Assembly (NCBI GenBank): GCA_963576475.1
Contig: OY754968.1
Location: 19,194,234-19,258,233 of the forward strand
Reading direction: 5' to 3'
Length of the DNA stretch: 64,000 bases
Source of the DNA: Molanna angustata
Lineage: Eukaryota > Arthropoda > Insecta > Trichoptera > Molannidae
Positions 33,180 through 44,519 of the stretch are shown one piece after another. The notes beneath the pieces were generated by a model. It did not search any database. It was not told the DNA's origin and saw only the letters and a list, made by a program, of their open reading frames with translations. The position numbers were made by a program, and so were the translations under genes. Every line of letters begins with the position of its first letter. The stretch's first letter is position 1.

Positions 33180-33790
33180 TTCAAAATTATTATGTTTAGC
33201 GTTAAATAATTAGAACACGTTTCAGTATACCAGCTGCATAAAGTGGTAGCATTCAGTCCTCGCAGTCTTTTAGAGAAATTCCCTTTCAGAGATGTTGAGG
33301 AAGAGTGGGGTAGTGGGGATAGCGGGGGCACATTTCCGATCCTTTTCTTTATTTTCCCTCTGCGCGGAGTTGTAGATAAGGGAGTTTTGTCGACGGCAGT
33401 TTACAGTGATGGCACTTTGCCCCCGGCTACTTCTGCAGATAACGAAATAATATAGCGACAAATTGTGGAGCAAACGAGTATACCCGACAAATTGCGGAGA
33501 GAACGACTGCCGAGCGCGATAATTCCGGAGGCGGAATTGCCTGGCACAGATGTAGAGAAGGATCTACGATAATGTAGCACGCCAACAGTATATTTCATTG
33601 CTATTGCTATTGGTTGGCGTAGAGATGCTTATCACTTACAGAATTTACTTTCTCGCGGAGTTTACCCACTTTTGACTTGTGAACGTGGCGGTGCGGAATC
33701 ATACCAAGATACGCCGCCGTGGCTTACCAGCTTAAGGAGATTACATACGCCACGCTGACGAAATTCATCAAGGGTATCCCACTCACAGTT
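33180..33790. other. Long GC-balanced island, unclassified
   Basis: About 600 bp of near-balanced composition (GATAGCGGGGGCACATTTCC, TTCCGGAGGCGGAATTGCC, ATACGCCGCCGTGGCTTACC). It has open frames on both strands of up to 70 codons without recognisable motifs and no repeat partner in the window. TTGCGGAGAGAACG and similar words recur loosely inside it. It might be conserved non-coding DNA or an enhancer-like element. Confidence 0.35.
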
Positions 33791-34359
33791 TCACATACAG
33801 ATTAAGATAAATAACAATTCTCATCGAATCGCCGAACATTCGTCTTTTTAATTAATTTCTTTATAAAAAAACTTCGTTTATATCGTGATCGCATTATATT
33901 GAGTTATGTAGGCACGGTAGATACCTACATAGTTTTCTACAGTTTTTTTTAATTCGCGACGAATTGATTTTTTTCAATCGTCGTACATTTTTTGTTACTG
34001 TACATTGTAGGTATTTGACTTCATAATTTTTTTAGAGCCAAATGACCATAGTCTTAGAACTTTGCAACGTCAAAAAGCAATTCATTATTTAATGGCTGGT
34101 TTTTTAATATTTCCTTTCTTATTGAACCTGGGTGTGCGCATCCCCTTTCTTTATGTAAAAATTGCAGATTTATATAGTATCTTTGTAAGACCTTTTTGAG
34201 CTCTTATACCGTCCATCAGATTACAATAAAACTTGGTAATTTGTCCAACGCACACCCGGGAAGATTTCTAAAAAAATTTACTTCTTTTTTTACATTACAT
34301 TTTTTTACATATTTTAGTAACGTTAAGTACATATTTCACAAAAGGACGGATTTTATATT
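33791..34359. other. AT-rich stretch, nothing recognised
   Basis: T-rich with no gene or repeat that I can support. Confidence 0.4.
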
Positions 34360-34700
34360 TATTTATTTATTTATTTAATATACAGAGACACCAACAGAAC
34401 ACTGAACAACACAAACAAAAAAAAACATTAATCAAAAAATAGAATCTCCAGTGCTCCAATAACAGGTATCTCCCGCATGGCTATTGTGCATAATTAGGTA
34501 GGTACAATCAACGTCTCCTGACCATTCAAATTATAAAAAAGACATTACTTTGCACAGTTAAAAGGAAAGTTTAAAATAAACATATACATATATGTAGGAA
34601 AACAAAAAGAAAACAAATGATGAACTAATAAGATAAAACAAAAAAAGAAGGAATAATTGAACTGAGACAAAAAAAATAGATTTTAGCCCAGCATATAAAA
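34360..34700 (-). repeat. Probable LINE 3' UTR with AAAT tail
   Basis: A TTTATTTATTTATTTAAT run at 34360-34378, followed by A-rich, feature-poor sequence, resembles the inverted 3' tail of Jockey-type LINEs as at 31612. No coding part is visible. Confidence 0.4.
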
Positions 34701-34759
34701 ATAAGCAATATATCAAAGATCAATTTCTATAAAATATGTACGTCATTGTCATTACATTA

Positions 34760-34846
34760 AATCGTTGTAAACACAACGATTCAGACGCAACGTCTGAATC
34801 TACCAATACAATGACACTCTGACACGTCAGAATGTCACTGTATTGG
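34760..34846. repeat. Three consecutive hairpins
   Basis: Hairpin 1: AATCGTTGT, loop AAAC, ACAACGATT. Hairpin 2: GATTCAGACG, loop CAA, CGTCTGAATC, overlapping hairpin 1 by four bases. Hairpin 3: 34803-34823 against 34826-34846, 19 of 21 paired with a 2-base loop. No ORF. Could be a MITE core or a structured RNA region. Confidence 0.8.
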
Positions 34847-35219
34847 CAGGTGCCTACGCGAATTTATATGTACACATAATATACAAATTATATTGAATTA
34901 CTGTTAAAATCTGCAGTTTTCACCTATACATATAAATCGGATATGTAGGTATATTCACGAATAAGAGGTGAAAATTTTTTATATTTCATTTTTATTTTTA
35001 GTTAAATCGATTTTCTTCAAAATCACATTGAAATTGGTTGAAATATAAAATATTGACTCTGAGTCCATAAAAAGTATAATGATCAATACAAAATGTATGT
35101 ATTCAAATGGAGAGTTAGGTATACTTACTTATAGGAATAAAATAATAAATCTAATTTTTCCAATTGTGCTAAAATAAAAACAAAAAAACACGCCAACAAT
35201 CAGTGTTATCGTATGTTAA

Positions 35220-35620
35220 AGCTTAACACATTAGATTATCGCTATCAATGGCGTATGTGACATGTGTCGGTCCCTTAATATTTGTCGGACAAACGACACC
35301 GAGATTATCCTAAATAATTGGCAGCAAGGTCGACCTTCGATGAAAAAGGACGGAATCAATTTCTTATTGGCCATTTCGTGCGCGTAGATTAAAAAGGCGC
35401 CGATCCTTTGAGAGTGGCGTCGCTGGGTGTAATCCAGGACCAAGGGCTCCTAATGCCTTGATCCTGGTGCTGTGTGGTATAGGGATAGTAGGTACCTACC
35501 TATACAGTATCATGAACCAACCCTCGGGGGTGTACCGAGCCAGGCAATTCCGTCAGATTATCTTCTAGGCTTACGTTCTCCCGGACTAATGAAGGGATAC
35601 ACCAGATTTGAAGAATCACT
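35220..35620. other. GC-balanced island, unclassified
   Basis: Contains TCGACCTTCGATGAAAAAGG, AAAAAGGCGCCGATCC and ACCCTCGGGGGTGTACCGAG. A 70-codon minus frame lacks recognisable features. Possibly conserved non-coding DNA. Confidence 0.35.
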
Positions 35621-35997
35621 TGAGAGGAAATATTTTAACAAAAGATGATACCTACTCTTTTCGAAGAAAGAAAATCTGCTCTGCAGAAAATTTTATACAT
35701 ATGTTATTATTTAGTTTCTTGTGAACAATTGCATAGCTTAAGGAATTTTATAACTAGGTTTATTCGACATATTTATTAACTGTTTTTTGAGAAACAAAAG
35801 GGTATGTAGGTACTTGTCAATCCCATTTGTAGATTCTACAGTGTTGATTATATTACGAATCTAAATTTCAACATAAAAAAGCTGGGACCTCATCGAGAAT
35901 CGAACCTAATACCTACAGATGATGAATCAGACATATTACTTACTGAAGGCTTTGTCATTTCTATCAAAAGAATCAAAAAAGTGTTTTACTTATGATG
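35621..35997. other. AT-rich stretch, with possible SINE B trace
   Basis: ATCGAGAATCGAACCTAATAC near 35890-35910 looks like an inverted tRNA-type B box of a decayed SINE. Nothing else. Confidence 0.35.
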
Positions 35998-36009
35998 GAA
36001 TTCTACAAA

Positions 36010-36206
36010 TAACATCTGACATAGTTCAGCAATGAGGTTCACCACCCATTCTGAATGTAGTGCCTTATTAGGTGAGACGAGACTGGTGTGTGGGTATACA
36101 CATATGTGTTGTGCTCCCTTTTATAAGGCAATGCACACCCGCACACCTTTCGCTGGTTACCCCACATTGTGGGATATGCCGTGATGGTATGAATGAATGA
36201 ATGAAT
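36010..36206 (+). mobile_element. SINE-like family A copy with 12-bp TSD
   Basis: GAATTCTACAAA at 35998-36009 and 36207-36218 bracket the element. The body runs through CACCCATTCTGAATGTAGTG, AGGTGAGACGAGACTGGTG and TTTCGCTGGTTACCCCAC. It ends with a CCCAC-ATT-GTGGG hairpin, GATATGCCGTGATGG and a GAAT tail. It has no ORF, and the head is not obviously tRNA-like. It serves as the best-bounded family member. Confidence 0.85.
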
Positions 36207-36218
36207 GAATTCTACAAA

Positions 36219-37802
36219 ATAAAAATTTCGTCAATTATTACTTTTATCATTTAAGTTTTACTGACGGGTGCTGAGCGACTATCATGAAATAATATTGTAT
36301 CCGGGAGCAAATTAAAGACAAATTTATCGAACACTGTTGCTGTCAAAAATTTATATTAAATTATTTTTAAATGCATTGAAGTGGATTTTTTTTAATTACT
36401 AATTACAAAGTCAATTTAATTAATAGTTTCGAATTATTGTAGGTAGGTACCTACAGTTTTAATTGTTGCCAGTAGTCAGATATTTATTTGAAAACGAAAA
36501 ATAATATATCTGGTAATTGACTTTTAATCGTATGCAGTTTGTATTTTAACAGCACCTAATTGTGAAGAATTCATACACAAATGGAATTATGAATACATTC
36601 TTGCTTTTTTACTTTTATTAGATTACTATCTCCTACTATGAATACAGATTAAGTGTTCAAATACACGTGATTTTGATACTTATTATTATATCATTACATC
36701 GTTGCGTACTCTGAGAGAATGGCTGTATTTGCAAATATTACCAATAATTATAAAAGAATCTTTATAAAATAATACTTATCCTCCTCGGATAGTATATACC
36801 TACACATATTTCCACGATTAGAGATCACATGTCACGTGATCATTATATTATAGGTAGGTACATGATAATATAATTTCATAATATACCTACGTGTTCAACG
36901 TTATGTACAAATACACGTTTTCTTATTCGTGGTAATATTTATATATGTATTTTCGTGGATTGAAACTGTAAAAGTGTTATTAAATCTTGAATTATGTCGG
37001 CTGCATTATATAGGAATGTATATATCATACAAAATATATAAGTATGTATAACTAGATAGGTAAACCACGTTACTAATGATCACATATTACATACATGTAA
37101 GGTGATATAGAGATTATATGATTTTAAGGTATATGTTTTTATATATTTTAAGTTATTATTAAGTAATATCAAATAAATCATCATACCTATAATTAACACA
37201 CTAATACGAGTATCTACATATATGTTACATTGAGATAAATGATATTGAAATAAATGTCATGACAATAATCACAAGTTGAGAGAAAATCTTGGCTATTTTA
37301 TTCTTTCTTAATTAATTTAAGCATTCATATTCTTCTGACGTAGATTACATAAATACTGATGTGATAAAATATGATCAATAATGTACAGGGATACCAAGAG
37401 ATCTTTTAAGACGAGGATGACCGCAGGTAGATAAGATGGAAATTTATCAAGATCCTGTGGAGTTCTTGAATTAAGCTTCATTTGGACATATATAATTTAT
37501 CGCAGACGTGTAAGGAAGCTTTCATTTGGAAATGGTCAAATTGAGACTGATGATGAAGATTAAATGGATGACTAAAACAAACAGATAGGTCTGTTTAGAC
37601 ATGTTCCAAGTAATTACATATTACGAAGTAGTTTTTAGTAAAAATTATGTTGGGTTGTTTCTCATTGAAATCATTCGATTAGACTATAATGTCTACTACC
37701 TACTAAACTATGGTGATTTTACACAAATAAATTTCATTACACTTTAGTTTACAACGAAGCTTCTAGACAATTTACATCGATTGATACATCTCAAAATCTC
37801 TA
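36219..37802. other. AT-rich stretch, nothing recognised
   Basis: Numerous TAGGTACCTAC-type words and A/T runs. No ORF above chance and no repeat termini found. Confidence 0.4.
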
Positions 37803-38712
37803 TCATATATCTCAAAAACACCAACTACCACAAACGAGTGGGCCGTGACCAACCCACTCGCCATACTCCTCACTACCAAGTTACCACACAAAGTAATCAA
37901 ATTTTGTATAGAAGTTTTTCAGCATTTTCATGATATGAGTTTGTTAAATTATTTTTGATTTAAATATTTTACTATGGAAACTTGATAATTCTTTAATGCC
38001 ATATAATGAAAGCTATAGGTATGCCAATTTGAAAATGAACTTATCAAATTTTAAGTTTCCTTGGGGTCATTTTGAAATATTTGACAGTTAAATATATTGA
38101 GAAGCACTGATCAGATATTCAATAAAATCTAATGGACGAATATAAGCCAGTAAATATACAAATTTGCAAAAATTTAAAATTATCAAATAAGTAGGTACTG
38201 ACCTATTTTAATTTTATAAAATTACTTAAAAAAATAAGTAACAACACAAATTTTAATTTTTTTCCACTAATTTAAAAATATTGACCACTGACGCGTTTCG
38301 CTCAAAGAGCATTTACTGAATGGATGAAAGAGCATCTTCCATTCAGTAGATGCTCTTTGAGCGAAACGCGTTAGTGGTCAATATTTTTAAATTAGTGGAA
38401 AAAAGTTAAAAATTTGTATTGTTACTAATTTTTTAAGTAATTTTATATAATTGATAATGGAATCCCATCACGAATTAGCAGTCGAAAATTAAAAATAATT
38501 ACCTATTTTAGTATATAATTGATAAAGAAAAGTGTAAACACGCCGTACCTACATAGCATATACATTTTGATGAAACACACAGGTAGGTACATGATGATGA
38601 AACTTTCAGAATACAAAAACAGCATCATACTGGTTGATAATCTGCAATAAAAAAAATATCCCTTAAAAATGCGAATTCATAACTATATCCCATTGGGGTA
38701 GTGGTAGTAGAT
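37803..38712 (+). repeat. Repeat family E copy, interrupted by a foldback insertion
   Basis: Collinear with 28413-28995. The match resumes after the insertion at 38511 (ATTGATAAAG, AACACGCCGTACC) and reaches AATGCGAATTCATAACTAT near the 3' end. The terminal hairpin is decayed. Confidence 0.65.
38211..38500. mobile_element. Foldback element with 10-bp flanking duplication
   Basis: ACCTATTTTA at 38201-38210 and 38501-38510 flanks the insert. Inside, arms 38214-38323 and 38339-38447 are inverted complements over about 110 bp with few mismatches, around a 15-bp loop. A single-stranded extension (38448-38500) ends A-rich. The family E copy at 28413 lacks this sequence, giving an empty site. Confidence 0.8.
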
Positions 38713-39774
38713 TTTGAATAAACTAAAACGATGATGTACCGTAAAATGTTTTTTTCGTAATGAAAATCGTTAACTGTTAAAAGTTTGTGTTCACATCAGA
38801 TTGTGTGTTCTAAATATCATATATTCCTCCCGCAATTTTTAAAAAAATAGTTTTTCATAAATATGTAAGTACTCTATACTTATATATAAAATGTGAATTT
38901 TTTAATAGAGTCATTAATCGGTCATGTGAATTACATACCTACATTGGTACGTTAATGACTCTTTACTTGTATCAACATAATAATTTTAAAGTGACGTAAC
39001 TTCGTCTCAAAAAACAACATGAAATTCTCAAATATCTGGCGGGCATCTTTCTAAATAGAAAAAAGTAACGTTAAAATAAAACATAACGTAGCAGTTAGAA
39101 ATGTTTATAAAAAAATACTAATAGTTGATTGATATGTGCCTTTTGCGAATTACAAATTGTGGTTTATGATCGATGAATAATCAATTACAGTGATTGGCAG
39201 TGTTTTTGAGGCGAGTGTAAAGATTAGTGGTGGTGAATGGAATAATGTCCATAGGCGAATGTTTTAATAGTGATATAATGATAGGACGGGCACCATAAAA
39301 TAAGCCCACCCACATTGGCCATGGTTGGGCATCACATCATGTGAGTTGAGAGCCACACTATGTACACTATAAACACTAAAGAAGTACCTATACAAACACA
39401 GACAGTATCAAACGCCACACCGCGCACTGCAATTCGTACACGACGTCACTATTAGGAGGTTGTGAAAAGGCTTAGTATAATTGCTGTAGGTAGTTATAGG
39501 TTATTATTCCTTTTATGTTCAGCACGATCAATGCTTTATATTTATAAGCTTTCTTATTGGTACTTATTATTAGATTTTCGAAAAAAAATATTGATTGTTG
39601 AAGGTGAGTTAGGAGAACTTCCGCCTAGTACGACAAGAGATTTAAATATTTTCTTAACAAATAGTTCTTATTCCAGTAACGTATATTTCATTTTCGTTAC
39701 CAAATGTGTTTTCAGTCTGTTTTATTGGCACTATTTATTCAAATAAAAATAAGTAGCTATTTGTTTTAGAATCT
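38713..39774. other. Mostly AT-rich, balanced near 39275-39470
   Basis: GGACGGGCACCATAAAATAAG, CATTGGCCATGGTTGGGC and CGCCACACCGCGCACTGC form a modestly balanced patch. The 94-codon frame at 39462-39746 is hydrophobic and AT-driven and is not supported as a gene. Confidence 0.35.
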
Positions 39775-40005
39775 TTTTCTTTGATGGTGCTACAGCTTAA
39801 ATTAAGCTATGGTTTCCCTCAGCAAGCGCCTCCAATCTTCCAGATGGACACTTGGAGAAGCTGTTCCACGCCCCTGTTCACACCATCCTCCTATCTTCTG
39901 ATATCAAGGGCTGCTGCTTCCAGGGGATCTAATTCTTCTTTTATCGCTTTTAGCGATCTACCAATGATGTTCAGGTCATCTACAAACCCAACTATTTGAC
40001 TGCTT
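39775..40005 (-). pseudogene. RTE-like LINE fragment, internally deleted
   Basis: Minus-strand reading begins with VGFVDDLNIIGRSLKAIKEE, the RT catalytic region (here F-V-D-D in place of F-A/Y-A-D-D) and the helix after it. It then jumps to sequence like the 3' end at 11417-11540 (CTCCAAGTG, TTGAGGGAAACC, GGCGGAAG-like residues, CTGTAGCACCATC). About 300 codons between these parts are missing, so this is a deleted or recombined copy. No intact ORF. Confidence 0.6.
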
Positions 40006-40019
40006 TTATGCTAGATTAT

Positions 40020-40165
40020 GGTAGTTGTCGCCAAATATCTTGACCCGTTTCACCGAAAAGGGGGGTGTTTTGCACATATTCCAACGAAGCAAAAAGACAA
40101 AAATTTTGCGCTCTGCGCACCTGGTTCCAGATGTTTGGCGAAAACTATACCTATACTTAGTTTCT
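40020..40165. repeat. Dispersed repeat family I, copy 2
   Basis: TCGCCAAATATCTTGA, CCAACGAAGCAAAAAGACA, TTTTGCGCTCTGCGC and CAGATGTTTGGCGAAAAC match 5545-5680. Confidence 0.6.
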
Positions 40166-40240
40166 GAAGTAGTCTGAACAAAAAAAATCAATACTTACTT
40201 TTTGCTATTGAGTACCGTTTTTCACAACATTCAAAATAAA

Positions 40241-40450
40241 TGTCGGCCTTCGTGTCTCAGTTGGTTGGGTATCTGTCCCGGGTTCGATTCCCGGTGGAGG
40301 CACAGTTTTTAATTGAGTTTTCAGTCTGGATCTGTGAGACGATTAAGATCGTAAGTCTCCATGATGTGGCAACTTGTTATTGGGTGCGTGTTAAATAAAT
40401 ATTCGACATAGTACCTACCTGTCAGTTGCCCGAGAAGACATATTAAATAT
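40241..40450 (+). mobile_element. tRNA-derived SINE, family B
   Basis: A-box-like CTCAGTTGGTTGGGTATCTG and B box GGTTCGATTCCCGGTGGAGG form a tRNA-like head. The anticodon-arm part present in the copy at 50913 is deleted here. The body follows: AGTCTGGATCTGTGAGACGA, CAACTTGTTATTGGGTGCGTG, CAGTTGCCCGAGAAG, with an A/T-rich tail. Confidence 0.85.
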
Positions 40451-42146
40451 TAATATTAAATAAAGGTAAACAGATTTGAAAATAAAGTACTTTGCAATGG
40501 ATGATTCAATGGAAGTCGACATTTTTGTTTTAAAAAGCAACGAACTTGGATCCGACAAGTGTCAGAGCACACCTCACCTCCGCACTTTTTTGAGGTCATG
40601 GGTTATTTTAAAATTGGCGGGAAAATGAAATAAAAAAAAAAAAAAACATATTCGGTTGATTACATCGTGGTAATGGTTCACGTAGGAAGTTTATAATACG
40701 GAACAGAGTGAGAAAGAAATGTCTTATAATATTTTTTATAATTTCCTATGTTTGTTTTATACGTTTATACCTTTGATCTTTATACACAGAGGGTAACTGT
40801 GTTTACACTTAAACGTTCACTTTTATTGCTCCTTTCATGAACACCGTGTGTCGGACTCTTGAACAAAATTACCGATTGTTTTCAAGCAATACGATACTTT
40901 AATTTTTCTTATTATTTATTATTGTTCTTGGTAAAACATCCGTGCACAAATCGAAGTTTACCAATAATCGTATATGGTAAGTAGTTGATTTCATTCGTCG
41001 AATTTTATTACACTCACATAGAAATACTTACGTTTTTACAAATTGAAAACATTGATAAATTGATAGGCTGGCTGAGTAGTAGTTATACTAAGACAAATAG
41101 AAAAAATATTTTTCATAACATATATACATTGTAACTATATATCATGATTTTTTTACTATTTTTTTTGAGCTAGATCTAAACAAATATACTTTTGGCATAT
41201 TTTTTTCTGAACATAAGGTATAAAATATATTTATAAAAATAAAACAAACTCGTAAAATTAATAACCGTCAAATATAAAACACAATTAAATACATATTCTC
41301 ATTAAAGTGGATACGTATAAACATACAATCAAAACAGTAAAGAAGTATTATGGATGTCTTTCCTTTATAGCTAACATTATTGTTAAATAACGTTTGGTGA
41401 GTTGATTAATGACAAATTATAATGGATCTATGATATTCCAAATCCTAAAATACATTTATGAGGATTAGCTCAAAAATTTTATTTAAATAATTAGATATAA
41501 AAATAATCATAAATTCAGAGGACGAAATAGGTACTTAACTATATCACTCGATGACTCTTTCGTCGAAGTAATAAAAATATGCTTATATAAGTATCTATAG
41601 TTAGATTCAAATTAGAACTAATTTTGGTGTTCATGTGACCATTCCATCACGCATAAAAATTGGTTGGATATTATGTGAATAATTCTGATAACGAAAAGAA
41701 AACTGTTGAGTTTTGATTTAGTGCTTCAAAATAAAAATTATTAAGTAGGTACTTAGTGAATAGCAATAATATGCAGTTTTATTCAATTTAACAAGAATTA
41801 AAATATTTTCGCAACGTCGTCGTCAGAAAATTTGATAGAATAGTGCTGAAAAAGAAATAATCAACCCAAAAGAAAGATAAGACAATAATAATAATTGAAC
41901 AGTAATAATAAATAACAAAAACAACGGCCTCCTATGAACCTAATCCTTTGATATTTTGGGTGAATTGTTTCCAATTGAAAGCTTGATCGGTGCATCTGTT
42001 GCATTTTATTTTGATCAATAAAATAATATACAATTTACGTATTGATCTGCTAATACTTTTAAGGAAGTGCACAAGGGTAGTACCTAATAATAACAGAGTA
42101 TTATTATTTGTACTAGGTACTTAGTTGTAATTAATATCATCTATCA
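40451..42146. other. AT-rich stretch, nothing recognised
   Basis: No gene, TIR or tandem array found. TGTGTCGGACTCTTG near 40848 is the only balanced patch. Confidence 0.4.
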
Positions 42147-42362
42147 GCCGACCGCCGTGGCACAGTTGGTAAGTCGTTTGGTTTCTCTGCGGGCGTCCTG
42201 GGTTCGATTCCCAGCAGAGTAGAAATTTATTTAAATTTATTTCTCACGCAAATATTGCTTTTCTGGGCTGGAAACACTGATTAGTTGGAAGAAATTGCCA
42301 CACGGCAATAAACTCGCCACTTGCGCAGGGTGCAAGGGTGTTCATTATTTATTTATTTATTA
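42147..42362 (+). mobile_element. tRNA-derived SINE, family C
   Basis: The head GCCGACCGCCGTGGCACAG with TTGGTAAGTCG and B box GGGTTCGATTCCCAGCAGAG is tRNA-like. The body ends with GTTGGAAGAAATTGCC-ACAC-GGCAAT, CTCGCCACTTGCGCAGGGTG and a TTTATTTATTTATT tail. The stem-loop region resembles the 3' UTR of the LINE at 31612. Confidence 0.85.
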
Positions 42363-44003
42363 TATAAATTGGCCAGCACCATCTTATTAAAAACCATATT
42401 TGCAATTAGGAAAGGAAGGATACCAAATAACACAGATAAATACCGTCCAAGAATTAATATACTAATATACATTTCAGACCGATAAACATAGCGACGGATT
42501 TGCAGAACACATATTTTGTTTTTTCTTTGCTTGGTTGGTAAATGCGAAAATCTTCCCCCACTATGCAGAAGAAAAAATCCGATACCTAGATACATTCACT
42601 ATAATATTGAAATTATTAATCAACCATGTGTATTCAAAAGGACATAGGTAAGAATGTAGGTAAATCTAAATTATTGTTTTTGTTATATTTTTTTTTAATT
42701 TTTACATTAGAATATCTATTTTTTACTAAACTGTATGAACAGTTTGTCACAAAGAGTAGGTATACCTACGGATAGTTTGTCAGTGCAAACTCTCTCGTAC
42801 AATGCAATTAGGTAGGTATATAGTTATTCTACACTCAAATTGTACATTTATACAACACAATTAAATTATACAGTTTAACAAAGAAAATAAAATAAATAAT
42901 ACCGAAGTTAAAAAAAAGCAAATTTAATTCTAATATACATATTAATTTTTATAAAACAAATGGAATTTAAAAAATATATTAACGCTACGGATTCAAAACT
43001 CTCATTAAGACACACAACAGTAAAATTGCCACAAAAATGATAAATAATTTGCATGGTGCTTTTTGAGTAGGTTCATCATTCATGGTTATTTTATTTAAAT
43101 ATCATGTTATTTAAAGATTTACAAATATCAATTTTGTTTTGTGTTATTACTGCATGATGATATTTTCTGTAGAAACAGGAATGCGAAGGTCGTCATCATC
43201 GTTAATATTGTTATACTTTACCCGACATTAAATTTCAATTACGATTTAACACATTAGCGTTGACTTGAATATCAATTTTGATATCCTCGACGCCTACCCC
43301 AACTGGAAGGAAGGTAGGTAGGTATATCATCACAAAAGAAAAAATTGAAATAAATATATAAATGATTATGGAGTATTATGTGAATAAGCATTATTCGTAA
43401 TGTGCTAAAATAACAAGTTCTTTTACAGACATTTTCAGTCATTTATAACTTAGTCTGATTATGTGTTATATATCCAAGGGCAAGACATCAAACGAAGCTT
43501 TTATAAAAGCTCGTTTGGGAATTCGACACATCAACGTTTGAAGAATGTGTGCCTATTTTCTAAATATACGTTTTTTAATCATTTATTACTGTATTATTCG
43601 TTTTTAATACATTTGATATTTTCAAGATATGAAATACACTTATTGACAACACCAACACCAGTCAACTACTTTCGATATACCTAGTCTCCTACAAACAATG
43701 ATAAGTTAAATATTTTTGTCGGTTTTGCAAATGAACGATGTATAATAAAAAGATCAATGTTGAAAATACACTGCTTCTGATCTATTATAAACTGTTCATA
43801 AATTTATTATGCGAATTTAAAATTGTTTAGGAAAGATATCCCGAAGAAATTTCATTCAATAATTATTTGCCAATAATTTATATCTTTACGAGATCACTTA
43901 TTGTTATATTCTAATTTTCAATAGTCTGAATGATGTATAATTTAGGCCTCTCGTATTAAAAATAATGGCTACAGAAAAATGTAACATTCATAAGTAACGA
44001 AAT
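42363..44003. other. AT-rich stretch, nothing recognised
   Basis: Small chance frames only. 43180-43320 is slightly balanced. CTTTTATAAAAG at 43498-43509 is a short palindrome. Confidence 0.4.
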
Positions 44004-44404
44004 TATGAAACGAGATCGCTAAGACGAATTTGTAATAGAACGATGTATGACAGGGTACGAAACGAGGACACAAAGAAATAATGTAAGATGAAGAAATATG
44101 TAATTAATAGAGTGATAGTTAACAAATTGAGAATGTTTAGCCATTTGGAAAGAATAAATGAGGATGAATGAGGTCTGACTAAGAAATTATACTAGGCGGA
44201 CAGGAATAGAATAAAAGGTCGGGGTCGCACGGACCATGTTAGGTGGAAATGTAAGAAGCGAGAACAACAGACGAACATGTATAAGACAATGTATGAATTT
44301 TGATGAGGCGATGAATGCATGGGTGTCAAGATAGAAAAATGTGGCGTTCGGTTGTGTCTGCCTACCCCGTGGGGGACATGGATTGATGGTATGTATGTAT
44401 GTAT
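44004..44404 (+). pseudogene. Decayed 3' part of the RTE-like LINE
   Basis: The sequence aligns with the end of the open LINE frame: TRSLRRICNRTMYDRVRNED is followed by stops and shifts, LRMFSHLERINED corresponds to LRWFGHLGRMNEE, and RIKGRGR to GIRGRGR. The DNA then follows TGTGGCGTTCGGTT, CTGCCTACCCCGTGGGGG and a TATG tail. Several stops and indels show that it is older than the copy at 13178. Same 3' terminus, so same LINE family. Confidence 0.8.
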
Positions 44405-44519
44405 GAAATTATATTTACATATTCACATTATAAGCTAACCATGTCTATGGTTTACCTGGAATTTTCTTTTTGGTATAGTGACCAAAATGACGGTCATAAC
44501 ATTAAGTTTAGTGTATAAT

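Noticed and set aside
39462..39746. 94-codon hydrophobic frame as a membrane protein gene
   Set aside because: Composition is AT-driven (Leu, Phe, Tyr, Ile), with no conserved motif or gene context.
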